Positions 17,145 through 24,789 of a stretch of 64,000 nucleotides of DNA are shown here, in pieces. The stretch is from an uncultured Clostridia bacterium (GTDB lineage: Bacteria > Bacillota > Clostridia > Christensenellales > Aristaeellaceae): positions 1 to 64,000 of the forward strand of contig CAKUKM010000003.1 of NCBI GenBank assembly GCA_934663595.1. Reading direction: 5' to 3'. Within the stretch, counting starts at the first letter, position 1; each line of letters opens with the position of its first letter. The translations under genes were made by a program, and so were the position numbers. The notes below the pieces were generated by a model. It did not search any database, was not told where the DNA came from, and saw nothing but the letters and a program-made list of their open reading frames with translations.

Positions 17145-18581
17145 TCAGGCCTTGTGGCCACCGATCTGGCTGTTGCGCTCGCGGGCGGTCGCGCCGTTGA
17201 CGAGGCTCGTGCCGCGCAGAATCGCGTTTTTGCCGAATTTCTTTTTGATGGCCAGCACCGCCTGCTGGCGCTTTTTCTCCTGCTCGAGCGTTTCGTCCTC
17301 CGAAAAATCCGAAAACATGTCGAGCTGAACGGCGGCGCTGGATTCGTCGACGACGTTCAGCGCCGTGAGATTGATGCGGCGCACGCCCAATCGCGAATCG
17401 ACAATCCGGTCAAACAGCCGGGTCGCGCCCTCGGTCAGATGCCGGGCCGACGAGGTCGGGCGATCGAAGCGCAGTGTTCCGTGCGCGGGCTTGGGCACGC
17501 TGCGGCCGTAGCGATCCAGATGAGCGCTCTCCGATTCCGCGCGCTCATAGCCGATGTTCAGCAGAATCGAATCCGCCGCGGCATGCTTTTCCAAAAGCGA
17601 AAGCGCGAGCGCGTCCGCCATTTCGATCACGATCAGCCGCGCCTTTTCCGCGGAATAGGGGCAGGGCAGCACCTGGCCGGAGCCGAAGCTGTTCGCATCC
17701 GGGCGATAGGATTTGATCGCCTCGATCGTGCACGGCTCAACGCCCCACGCGTGGTCGATCAGCAATTCCGCGTTTACGCCGAACAGGTCGTACAGCGCGT
17801 CCTCGTCCTGAATGGATTGCCGCGCGATATCGCCCATGGTGAACAGCCCGCGCGCCTCCAGCTTGCGCGCAATGCCGCGGCCCACGCGCCAGAAATCCGT
17901 AAGCGGCCGATGCTCCCACAGCTTTTCGCGATAGCTGCGCTCGGTCAGCTCCGCGATGCGCACGCCGTTTTCGTCCGGCGGGATGCGCTTCGCGCCGATG
18001 TCCATTGCAATTTTGGCCAGATACAGGTTTTCGCCGATTCCGGCCGTCGCGGTGATTCCGGTTTCGCGCAGCACGTTTAAAATCAGCAGCATCGCAAAAT
18101 CGTGCGCGGACAGGCCGGACGCGGCGAGATATTCGGTCGCATCGATAAAAACCTCGTCGATCGAATAGACGTGAACGTCCTTTTCGGACACGTATTTTAA
18201 ATAGATGGAATAGATGCGCGCGCTGCAGGCGATGTAGTGCGCCATGCGCGGCGGCGCGATCACCGGCTGAATGGCGAGAAGCGGATTTTTCTGCGCCTCG
18301 GATTGCAGGTGCGTAAATCCCGAAAGGCGGCGGCCCGGCGCGCGCAGGCGGCGCTCGGCGTTTACGTCGCGCAGACGCTCGTTGACCTCGAACAGCCGCG
18401 CGCGTCCCGGAAGGCCGTGCGCCTTCAGCGCGGGAGAAACGGCGAGGCAGATCGTCTTTTCCGTGCGCGATTCATCCGCGACCACCAGATAGGCGTCCAG
18501 CGGATCTAGATGGCGCGCGACGCACTCGACCGACGCGTAAAACGACTTCAGGTCGATGGCGATATACGTTTTGCGCTCCAT
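17145..18581 (-). CDS. Y-family (UmuC/DinB-like) translesion DNA polymerase
   Basis: Error-prone polymerase for replication past DNA damage. 478 residues. The catalytic carboxylates are in IAIDLKSFYASVEC near residues 7-20 and in the VYSIDEVFID motif near residue 140; a helix-hairpin-helix region and little-finger domain follow. The length and the adjacent YolD gene place it with the UvrX/YqjW-like branch of Firmicutes rather than the 350-residue DinB. The start at 18581 has AAGGAGG 7 nt upstream; the ATG two codons earlier is too close to it. SOS control is likely, but I did not find a convincing LexA box. Confidence 0.9.
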   Translation of the reverse strand: MERKTYIAIDLKSFYASVECVARHLDPLDAYLVVADESRTEKTICLAVSPALKAHGLPGRARLFEVNERLRDVNAERRLRAPGRRLSGFTHLQSEAQKNPLLAIQPVIAPPRMAHYIACSARIYSIYLKYVSEKDVHVYSIDEVFIDATEYLAASGLSAHDFAMLLILNVLRETGITATAGIGENLYLAKIAMDIGAKRIPPDENGVRIAELTERSYREKLWEHRPLTDFWRVGRGIARKLEARGLFTMGDIARQSIQDEDALYDLFGVNAELLIDHAWGVEPCTIEAIKSYRPDANSFGSGQVLPCPYSAEKARLIVIEMADALALSLLEKHAAADSILLNIGYERAESESAHLDRYGRSVPKPAHGTLRFDRPTSSARHLTEGATRLFDRIVDSRLGVRRINLTALNVVDESSAAVQLDMFSDFSEDETLEQEKKRQQAVLAIKKKFGKNAILRGTSLVNGATARERNSQIGGHKA

Positions 18582-18693
18582 GGCCATTCCTCCTTCCGCC
18601 TCTATTATACCCGCAAAGCGCCGCGCGGGGAAGCGAACATAAATGGGAATTTTCATGAAAAAACGGGAGCTGCAAAATGCAGTTCCCGCCCAA

Positions 18694-19290
18694 TCAGACC
18701 TCTCTTCGGCCCTGAAACGCGCGCATGAGCGTGATTTCGTCGGTATATTCCAGCTCGCCGCCGACGGGCACGCCGTGCGCAATGCGCGTAACGCGAATGC
18801 CCAGCGGCTTAATCAGGCGCGAAATATACGCCGCCGTCGCCTCGCCCTCCACGTCCGGATTCGTCGCGAGCACGACCTCCTTGACCTCGCCGGACGCGAG
18901 GCGGCTCATCAGCTCGCGAATGCGGATATCGTCGGGGCCCACGCCGTTCATCGGCGAAATCACGCCGTGCAGCACGTGGTACAGCCCGTTGTAATCGCGC
19001 ATGCGCTCCATGGCGTTGACGTCGCGCGGATCGCGAACGACGCAGATGATGTCGTGCCGCCGGCTCGGGTCGGAGCAGATCGCGCAGGGATCGGTATCGG
19101 TGAAATTGCCGCATACGGGGCAGAAATGCACCTGCTTTTTGCCGTTAAAGATGGAAACGGCGAGCTCGCGCACCTGATCCTCCGGCAGCGACAGAATGTG
19201 ATACGCCAGCCGCTGCGCGGTCTTTCTGCCGATTCCGGGCAGCTTGGAGAGCTCGTTGACGAGCTTTGCGATGGCCTCGACTTCCGCCAT
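18694..19290 (-). CDS. recR: Recombination mediator RecR
   Basis: Works with RecO (encoded at 56857) and RecF to load RecA on gapped DNA. 198 residues, the standard length. Seen: helix-hairpin-helix region LSKLPGIGRKTAQRLA near 17-32, C4 zinc finger (CPVC...CAIC near 57-72), then the Toprim domain beginning ICVVRDPRDV and ending before a GGELEYTDEITL tail. It follows ybaB on the same strand, as in most bacteria. The usual upstream partner dnaX is missing here; an acetyltransferase and NUDIX gene precede instead. Confidence 0.97.
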   Translation of the reverse strand: MAEVEAIAKLVNELSKLPGIGRKTAQRLAYHILSLPEDQVRELAVSIFNGKKQVHFCPVCGNFTDTDPCAICSDPSRRHDIICVVRDPRDVNAMERMRDYNGLYHVLHGVISPMNGVGPDDIRIRELMSRLASGEVKEVVLATNPDVEGEATAAYISRLIKPLGIRVTRIAHGVPVGGELEYTDEITLMRAFQGRREV

Positions 19291-19371
19291 GATTGCGCCT
19301 CCTGTGGATGTGTTTTCCTGAAAAAGGCGCGCCTGGATTTTCCGGCGCGCTTTTTCCAAATGGCTTTTGAA

Positions 19372-19716
19372 TCAGAACAGGCCGGGCATGCTGATGCCGC
19401 CGGTGAGCTTGCTCATTTCGCGTTCAGAGGTCTCGCTCGCGGTGCGCAGCGCCTCGTTGACGGCCGCCAGCACCATGTCCTGAAGCATTTCCACATCGTC
19501 CGGATCAACCGCTTCGGGCTTGATTTCGATCGCGAGCACTTCCTTCTTGCCGTTTACCTTTACCGAGACCATTCCGCCGCCGGCCGACGCCTCGTATTCG
19601 CGCGCCTCGAGCTCCTCCTGCATCTTGGTCATCTGCTGCTGGAGCTTCATTGCCTGACGCTGGAGCTGCTGCATGTTGCCGCCGCCCATCATTCCCGGGA
19701 ATCCGCCTCTTGCCAT
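19372..19716 (-). CDS. ybaB: YbaB/EbfC nucleoid-associated protein
   Basis: Small DNA-binding dimer that coats the nucleoid. 114 residues. The family layout is visible: a glycine/methionine-rich start, a Gln-rich amphipathic helix (MQQLQRQAMKLQQQMTKMQE), the strand VSVKVNGKKEVLAIEIKPE, and a C-terminal helix, ending in GISMPGLF. It lies 81 bp upstream of recR and is probably cotranscribed with it. Confidence 0.93.
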   Translation of the reverse strand: MARGGFPGMMGGGNMQQLQRQAMKLQQQMTKMQEELEAREYEASAGGGMVSVKVNGKKEVLAIEIKPEAVDPDDVEMLQDMVLAAVNEALRTASETSEREMSKLTGGISMPGLF

Positions 19717-19774
19717 CGTTGTCCTTCCTTCCTCGGGCGCGTAATCGCCCGCAATCCTTCATTGATATCCTTTA

Positions 19775-20359
19775 TTATACATGATTTTGCGCGCTTCGTA
19801 AAGAAAAATCTTTACGAAGAATCGCATAGAGATCCACATCCACGTATTTTCCCTTGTTAAACAGCTTTTCGCGCATCGTGCCCTCGCGGATCATGCCGCA
19901 TTTGCGCATTACCGCGCCGGAAGCGGGGTTCGACAGCTCGTGGATCGCCTCAATGCGATTCAGCCGAAGCGTCAGAAAGCCGTATTCAATCACCGCCGCG
20001 AGCGCCTCGGTCATGATGCCCTTGCCCCACTGCGCGCGGGCGAGCGAATAGCCGACCTCCGCGGCGCGATTGTCGTCCTGCACCCACATAAAGCCGATCG
20101 TGCCGATAATCCGGCCGGTTTCCTTCAGCTCGATGCCCCAGCTCGCCGCCTCGTTCATGCGGTATTTGCGCAGCATGTAGCGCAGATACGCGCGCGATTC
20201 GCCGATCGAGCGATGCGCGTCCCACAGCACGTGGCGCGCGACCTCGGGATCGCGGCTGTAGGCGTAAATGTCCTCCGCGTCGTGCATGGTAAGCTTGCGC
20301 AGAATCAGCCGCCCGGTTTCCAGCTCCGGCATATAGCCCAGCGCGTCATACCGCAGCAT
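19775..20359 (-). CDS. RimJ/RimL-type GNAT acetyltransferase
   Basis: A 194-residue N-acetyltransferase of the RimJ/RimL group that acetylates protein N-termini, antibiotics or small amines. Features: LETGRLILRKLTMHDAEDIY near the N-terminus, GTIGFMWVQDDNRAAEVGY in the core, QWGKGIMTEAL as the CoA-binding motif, and NPASGAVMRKCGM near the end. The start at 20359 is spaced 9 nt from AAAGG; an ATG 9 bp earlier would sit on it. It overlaps the preceding NUDIX gene by 14 bp, so the two are coupled. Confidence 0.88.
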   Translation of the reverse strand: MLRYDALGYMPELETGRLILRKLTMHDAEDIYAYSRDPEVARHVLWDAHRSIGESRAYLRYMLRKYRMNEAASWGIELKETGRIIGTIGFMWVQDDNRAAEVGYSLARAQWGKGIMTEALAAVIEYGFLTLRLNRIEAIHELSNPASGAVMRKCGMIREGTMREKLFNKGKYVDVDLYAILRKDFSLRSAQNHV

Positions 20360-20930
20360 CGGGGCCATCCTTTCGGGCGGAGAAAATCGCGTTCGCCATC
20401 AGCAGAGACGCGATGGTCTTTGCGTCGCGCAGCTGATTGCGCATCACCATATCGAGCGCCTCGGCAAACGGAATGCGCACCAGATTCAGAAATTCGTCGT
20501 CGTCCGGGTCTGCGTCGCCATAGGAGAGCGATTCGGCCAGAAATACCGAAATGCATTCGTCGCAGAATCCGACGCTCGAGAGCAGATCGGTCAGGTGCGT
20601 CCATTTTTCCGCCGACGCGCCGGTTTCCTCGCGCAGCTCGCGTTTGGCGGCCTCAAGGCGATCCTCGCCCTTGAAATCGAGCTTGCCGGCCGGGATTTCG
20701 AGCGTCACGCGGTCGATCGGTGCGCGATACTGGCGCACCAGCAGCACGTTTCCGCGATCGTCGACCGGCAGCACCGCCGAAGCGCCGATATGCCGGGCCA
20801 CCTCGCGCGGCGCGGTTTTGCCGTTCGGCAGACGGTTGGTCAGGTGGTCAATATGCAGAATCAGCCCGTCGAATACGCGCTCGGACGAGAGATTTTGTTC
20901 CAGAATGGATTCGTCGTTGTAGGCGTTCAT
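20346..20930 (-). CDS. NUDIX hydrolase, ADP-ribose pyrophosphatase-like
   Basis: Hydrolyses a nucleoside diphosphate linked to another moiety; the GASAVLPVD...VLLVRQYRAPIDR...LEIPAGKLD pattern is typical of ADP-ribose pyrophosphatases. 194 residues. The NUDIX box lies near residues 93-112 (GEDRLEAAKRELREETGAS), with the expected REXXEE core. It is the first gene of a pair with the GNAT acetyltransferase. Cytoplasmic, no signal peptide. Confidence 0.9.
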   Translation of the reverse strand: MNAYNDESILEQNLSSERVFDGLILHIDHLTNRLPNGKTAPREVARHIGASAVLPVDDRGNVLLVRQYRAPIDRVTLEIPAGKLDFKGEDRLEAAKRELREETGASAEKWTHLTDLLSSVGFCDECISVFLAESLSYGDADPDDDEFLNLVRIPFAEALDMVMRNQLRDAKTIASLLMANAIFSARKDGPDAAV

Positions 20931-21033
20931 TCAGCATGCCTCCGAAACATCAAAGTAAACGCTATTCATTTCGCCGCGCATGTGGAAAAATCCTGCTGCA
21001 ATGCGGAAAAAACGTTCCGCGCAAAAACGGGGC

Positions 21034-21062
21034 TTGCAGTTCGGGCGAATCTGGTGTATAAT
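21034..21062 (+). promoter_or_regulatory. Sigma-A-type promoter for the P-loop gene
   Basis: TTGCAG-N17-TATAAT, followed by AAGGAG at 21091 and the start codon at 21108. Confidence 0.75.
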
Positions 21063-21107
21063 GATCATAACCCGCTTCCGGGACTTTCGAAAGGAGTGGA
21101 TCCCCCC

Positions 21108-21533
21108 ATGATACAGGTAATTCTCGGCGACAAGGGCAGCGGCAAGACCAAGCGTTTGATCGACCTGACCAATGAAGCGCTCAAGCAGGAGCATGGCAAT
21201 ATCATTTTCATCGACGATGACAAGCGTTATATGTACGATCTGCGGCATGAAATCCGCTTTGTGGACGCCAGCGAATATCCGGCGGCCTATAAGCGCGCGG
21301 CGCACGAGTTTCTCGCTTTCCTGAGCGGCATGCTGTCGGCGGATTTCGATCTTTCGCTGGTTGCGATCGACGCGTTTAAGAAGATCGTGAAGACCGATCT
21401 GGACGCCGAGGAAATGCGCCAGTTTTTCGAGCAGCTGGAAAAGCTGTCCGCAGCGCATCAGTGCAATTTTGTAATTTCCGTCAGCAGCGCGGAGGGCGAC
21501 GTTCCGGAGTTCATCCGCAAATACGCGCTGTAA
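21108..21533 (+). CDS. Small P-loop ATP-binding protein
   Basis: A 141-residue cytoplasmic protein starting almost at once with a Walker A motif, GDKGSGKT (residues 6-13), followed by helix TKRLIDLTNEAL. A hydrophobic strand ending in Asp (LSLVAIDAF, near 85-93) could be Walker B, and FVISVSS near the end resembles a sensor strand. This is a minimal P-loop NTPase of the kind widely annotated as ATP-binding protein in Clostridia; no function is known to me. It is followed 6 bp later by a single-pass membrane protein, so the two may act together. Confidence 0.75.
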   Translation: MIQVILGDKGSGKTKRLIDLTNEALKQEHGNIIFIDDDKRYMYDLRHEIRFVDASEYPAAYKRAAHEFLAFLSGMLSADFDLSLVAIDAFKKIVKTDLDAEEMRQFFEQLEKLSAAHQCNFVISVSSAEGDVPEFIRKYAL

Positions 21534-21539
21534 GATAAA

Positions 21540-21824
21540 ATGCGTTGGTGGATAAAGCTGATTTTCGGCCTGATTGTAATTGCGCTTCTGGCGTTTCTGG
21601 TCGTTCGCATGGGCGCGCTTACGTTGAGCGTGCTTAAAACGGGCGAAGCGCCGGGCGAACCGGATCCGATGTTCGCCGTGGAGGAGCCGACGCTCGCGCC
21701 CCCGGAGGAATCGGAGGAGCCGGCGGTCTGGCAGGACAATTCCGCAAACTGGAACCAGGAAAACCATACGCCCGTCGACCAGAGCGCGGCGGAGCTGGAG
21801 GCGGCCGAAAGGGAAAAGCAGTAA
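21540..21824 (+). CDS. Single-pass membrane protein with acidic tail
   Basis: 94 residues: one transmembrane helix (about 5-24, LIFGLIVIALLAFLVV), then a Pro/Glu-rich acidic extracellular or cytoplasmic tail. No recognised domain. It starts 6 bp after the P-loop gene and has no promoter of its own in view, so it is cotranscribed. Function unknown. Confidence 0.65.
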   Translation: MRWWIKLIFGLIVIALLAFLVVRMGALTLSVLKTGEAPGEPDPMFAVEEPTLAPPEESEEPAVWQDNSANWNQENHTPVDQSAAELEAAEREKQ

Positions 21825-21842
21825 CGCCCGCGCGCATGAATC

Positions 21843-21881
21843 CACCCCTGTTTTGCATAAATTCATTGCAGAACGGGGGTG
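21843..21881 (+). promoter_or_regulatory. Hairpin overlapping the ribosome binding site of the next gene
   Basis: A 14-bp stem with two G-T pairs: CACCCCTGTTTTGC (21843-21856) with GCAGAACGGGGGTG (21868-21881), 11-nt AT-rich loop. The right arm is the GGGGGT ribosome binding site of the TTG-started gene at 21887. There is no U-run, so translational control is as likely as termination. Similar in design to the sipL hairpin. Confidence 0.6.
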
Positions 21882-21886
21882 TTCGC

Positions 21887-22753
21887 TTGAAAAAAGACCT
21901 GTCTGCGGCGATTGCAACGCTGGCTGCGGCGGCGGGAACGGCGTTTTATCCGGGCCGGCTCGCCTGCACCTTTTTTGCGCAGACCGGCTCCGCCGCGCCG
22001 ATTGGCATTGCGTTCAGCGCGATTCTCTTCGGCCTTTTCTGCGCGTGCGCGTGCAAAATGGCGCGCCGCGCCGGGGCGGAGAGCCTTCGAAGCGCGTATC
22101 TGAGCGATCCCGGACTGCGCGGCGGCGCGTGGCTGGGCGGCGTGCACGCGGCGTATATGCTGCTCGCGGGCGGGTGGATGCTCGTGCTTGCGGGGCTGAC
22201 CGCGGCGCGCGCATTGCCGGTTCAGGGCGCGTTCTGGATTGGAATCGCCGCCGCCATGCTGATTGCGATTGGCCTGAGCGCGGGAATGAAGCGCGCGCTC
22301 CCGCTTGCGGGCGGAATTGCGCTGCTGGCGATCCTTTCCTATTATATCGCCCTCGCGTGCGACGCGCGGGAGGTGAATTTCTATCGCCAATACGGCACGG
22401 AGGCCGCGCTCGACGGCGCGATTCCGGCGGCGATGCTGCTCGCGAGCGCGTATGCGGCGATGAATGCGCTTTCCGCGTCGGCCGCGGCGGTGCGCTTTTC
22501 GGGAGGCGTTCGATCGATTGCGCGATACGGACTGTTCTGCGCGCTCGGCATGGCGGCGATCAACGCCTCCGCAATGGCGGCGCTCGCGCGCGGCGGCACG
22601 CGGATTCTGTCGCAGGAGGCGCCGTTTGCCTGTCTGGCCGCGCGGTGGGGAAGCGCCGGTTATGCAATTACGCTGATCATGATGGCTCTTTGCGCGTGCA
22701 TGACGCTCGCCGCGGCGGTGAACGCGCTGTTCGGCCGCGGAAGGAAATGTTAA
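21887..22753 (+). CDS. Polytopic membrane protein, possibly YkvI-like
   Basis: About nine hydrophobic segments in 288 residues, rich in Ala, with no soluble domain. The first helix region (AAGTAFYPGRLACTFFAQTG) recalls the YkvI family of APC-fold membrane proteins, but this is weak. The start is taken as TTG at 21887 because GGGGGT lies 6 nt before it; the upstream ATG at 21836 has no ribosome binding site and would place its codons inside the hairpin. Transport substrate unknown. It is followed by the rplM promoter. Confidence 0.6.
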   Translation: MKKDLSAAIATLAAAAGTAFYPGRLACTFFAQTGSAAPIGIAFSAILFGLFCACACKMARRAGAESLRSAYLSDPGLRGGAWLGGVHAAYMLLAGGWMLVLAGLTAARALPVQGAFWIGIAAAMLIAIGLSAGMKRALPLAGGIALLAILSYYIALACDAREVNFYRQYGTEAALDGAIPAAMLLASAYAAMNALSASAAAVRFSGGVRSIARYGLFCALGMAAINASAMAALARGGTRILSQEAPFACLAARWGSAGYAITLIMMALCACMTLAAAVNALFGRGRKC

Positions 22754-22778
22754 ATGTTGAAAAGATTGCGCGCAAAGG

Positions 22779-22807
22779 TTGACGAATCGGGGCAAATCGG
22801 TTACAAT
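22779..22807 (+). promoter_or_regulatory. Promoter of the rplM-rpsI operon
   Basis: TTGACG-N17-TACAAT, with the -10 at 22802-22807. About 105 nt of leader follow, with pairings such as TTGTG near 22814 with CACAA near 22879. Ribosomal-protein leaders of this operon are known in Firmicutes; I could not confirm that this is one. Confidence 0.75.
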
Positions 22808-22914
22808 AACGATTGTGTCAGTACGCTCATTAGCCCCGAGCATGGACATGATTGCGATGGCCCTGACCAAGCCGGTCGCACAAAGCATCGATCTAATTTG
22901 GAGGGAATTTACTC

Positions 22915-23343
22915 GTGAGTACTTATATGGCGAATCCCCAGAACGTCGAGCGTCAGTGGTACGTGATCGACGCAGAGGGTATGGTATTCGGACGTCTGGC
23001 CTCTCAGGTCGCATCCATGCTCCGCGGCAAGCATAAGCCCACCTTCACCCCGCATTGCGATTGCGGCGACTACATCATCGTCGTGAATGCGGACAAGCTG
23101 GTTTTCACCGGCAAGAAGCTGGACCAGAAAATGTATCGTCATCACACCGGCTATGCAGGCGGTCTGAAGGAGATCTCCTATCGCAAGCTGATGGAAAAGA
23201 AGAGCGAGTTCGCGTTCCAGGAAGCGGTTCGCAGAATGCTGCCCAAGGGACCCCTCGGTTACGCGATGGCCAAGAAGCTGTTCGTGTACGCCGGTGCGGA
23301 GCACAATCAGCAGGCGCAGAAGCCCGTTGAGCTCAAATTGTAA
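22915..23343 (+). CDS. rplM: Ribosomal protein L13
   Basis: Large-subunit ribosomal protein, 142 residues, one of the early assembly proteins. The family start is clear (RQWYVIDAEGMVFGRLASQV) and the middle carries GDYIIVVNADKLVFTGKK and YRHHTGYAGGLKE. It starts with GTG, preceded by GGAGGG, which gives the normal N-terminus length. It is followed 20 bp later by rpsI, the conserved order. Third positions are less GC-biased here, as often in highly expressed genes. Confidence 0.98.
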   Translation: MSTYMANPQNVERQWYVIDAEGMVFGRLASQVASMLRGKHKPTFTPHCDCGDYIIVVNADKLVFTGKKLDQKMYRHHTGYAGGLKEISYRKLMEKKSEFAFQEAVRRMLPKGPLGYAMAKKLFVYAGAEHNQQAQKPVELKL

Positions 23344-23363
23344 TCTGGGAGGAGGACGAAAAC

Positions 23364-23756
23364 ATGAATAGTGCAAACATCCATGCCGTTGGCAGAAGAA
23401 AAAAGGCGATCGCCCGCGTTCGTCTGATCCCCGGCGAGGGCAAGATCCTCATCAATAAGCGCGACCTCGATTCCTACTTCGGCTATGAAACGCTGAAGAC
23501 CGTCGTTCGCCAGCCCCTGACGCTGACCGATACCCTCGGCAAGTATGACGTGCTCGTCAACTGCAAGGGCGGCGGCTTCACCGGCCAGGCGGGTGCTATC
23601 CGTCACGGCATCGCGCGCGCGCTGGTTAAGGCCGACGCCGATCTGAAGCCCGCCATCAAGAAGGCTGGTTTCCTGACCCGCGATCCGCGCATGAAGGAGC
23701 GCAAGAAATACGGCCTGAAGGCTGCCCGTCGCGCGCCCCAGTTCTCGAAGAGATAA
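23364..23756 (+). CDS. rpsI: Ribosomal protein S9
   Basis: Small-subunit protein whose C-terminal tail reaches the P-site tRNA. 130 residues, normal. Family features: AVGRRKKAIARVRL at the N-terminus, NCKGGGFTGQAGAIRHGIARAL in the middle, and the basic tail ending QFSKR. GGGAGGAGG precedes the ATG. A strong terminator closes the operon. Confidence 0.98.
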   Translation: MNSANIHAVGRRKKAIARVRLIPGEGKILINKRDLDSYFGYETLKTVVRQPLTLTDTLGKYDVLVNCKGGGFTGQAGAIRHGIARALVKADADLKPAIKKAGFLTRDPRMKERKKYGLKAARRAPQFSKR

Positions 23757-23791
23757 TTGCGCTTCCGTCGGGCTTTGCCCGCGGTTTTGCG

Positions 23792-23826
23792 AAAACGGTA
23801 CGATCAATATGGTCGTGCCGTTTTTT
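23792..23826 (+). terminator. Terminator of rplM-rpsI
   Basis: AAAACGGTACGA pairs with TCGTGCCGTTTT (one G-T pair), followed by a T-run. Confidence 0.88.
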
Positions 23827-23894
23827 GCGTCCGTGCGGGAACTCGATTTATCGTAGAATTCGGCAACCGCAGGGCGAAATGCGCCTTTATTCGC

Positions 23895-23938
23895 TTGACA
23901 TGCGCGCGATTCTGTATTATACTAAATCAGTTGATTTA
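23895..23938 (+). promoter_or_regulatory. Promoter with overlapping palindromic operator
   Basis: TTGACA-N17-TATACT (-10 at 23918-23923) directly followed by the palindrome TAAATCA-GT-TGATTTA at 23923-23938, which covers the transcription start. This is where a dimeric MarR-, HxlR- or similar redox repressor would block initiation. The regulator is not adjacent. Confidence 0.7.
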
Positions 23939-23990
23939 GAACGAACGATGCGGAACATGCGCTATTTATTGCGCGAAGGAGGAAACGCGA

Positions 23991-24680
23991 ATGAAGGTAC
24001 TGGTTTTAAACGGCTCGCCGAAGCGGGAGAAGAGCGATACGATGCATATGACGCGCGCATTTCTGGACGGAATGCGGAAGGGCGCGGCGGTGGAGGCGGA
24101 GGTCATTCACGTGATCGACCGGCATATCGAGTTCTGCCGCGGGTGCTTTACCTGCAAGAGAAATGGCGGAAAGTGCATCCATAGCGACGATATGGCGGAA
24201 ATCCTTCAAAAAATACTCGAAAGCGACGTGCTGCTGCTGAATTTTCCGCTGTATTGCTATGGCATGCCTGCGCCGCTGAAGAATCTGATGGATCGCACGA
24301 TGCCGCTTTCGAGCATGGCGATGGAGAAGGTCGGCGAGCGATACGAGCACGTGGGCCAGGCGGATTACGCGCATTTGCGCTATGTAATGATCTGCGGCTG
24401 CGGTTTTCCGAACAGCAAACACAATTTTGAGCCGGCCATCGCGCAGTTTGAATTGATGTTCCCGAGCAATCGCACGATACTGACCGTTCCGGAAAGCCCG
24501 ATGTTCAACGCCCCGGAGGCCGCGATCGTGACGCAGCCGCGCCTTGAGCAGATACGCGAGGCGGGCCGGCAATACGCACAAAACGGCGAAATTGATCGGG
24601 CGCTTTTGGCGGCGATCGCCGAGCCGATGATTCCGGAGGACATGTACGCGCGCATTGCGAACGGCGAGGCAAACGCATAA
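23991..24680 (+). CDS. NAD(P)H-dependent FMN oxidoreductase, flavodoxin-like fold
   Basis: A 229-residue flavodoxin-like oxidoreductase. The phosphate-binding loop LNGSPKREKSDT opens the protein; CRGCFTCKRNGGKCIHSDDM near 49-68 is the Cys motif of the iron-sulfur-flavoprotein-like/NADPH-dependent FMN reductase group; FPLYCYGMPAPLKNLMDR follows, contacting the flavin. It probably reduces flavin, quinones or nitro-compounds. Expression is driven by a strong promoter with an operator palindrome, so it is likely inducible. AAGGAGG precedes the ATG. Confidence 0.85.
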   Translation: MKVLVLNGSPKREKSDTMHMTRAFLDGMRKGAAVEAEVIHVIDRHIEFCRGCFTCKRNGGKCIHSDDMAEILQKILESDVLLLNFPLYCYGMPAPLKNLMDRTMPLSSMAMEKVGERYEHVGQADYAHLRYVMICGCGFPNSKHNFEPAIAQFELMFPSNRTILTVPESPMFNAPEAAIVTQPRLEQIREAGRQYAQNGEIDRALLAAIAEPMIPEDMYARIANGEANA

Positions 24681-24690
24681 ACGGAGGAAG

Positions 24691-24789
24691 ATGGAAAGAA
24701 TTTTTGTGACGGCGCTGCCGTGGATTTTGATGGGAATCGTGGCGGTCATCGCCGCTGCGGAAGCGAGCAAGGAGCGCAGAAAGAAATGA
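24691..24789 (+). CDS. 32-residue single-helix membrane peptide
   Basis: A short ORF with ACGGAGGAAG before its ATG. It encodes MERIFVTALPWILMGIVAVI followed by a charged tail EASKERRKK: one membrane helix and a positive end. Its stop overlaps the next start as ATGA (24786-24789), which means translation of the hydrolase is probably coupled to it. It lies 10 bp after the flavin oxidoreductase gene. The good ribosome binding site and the overlap support a real gene. Function unknown. Confidence 0.65.
   Translation: MERIFVTALPWILMGIVAVIAAAEASKERRKK

Noticed and set aside
22808..22914. A defined ribosomal-protein leader upstream of rplM
   Set aside because: Some pairings exist, but I could not match a known leader structure, so it is mentioned only with the promoter.
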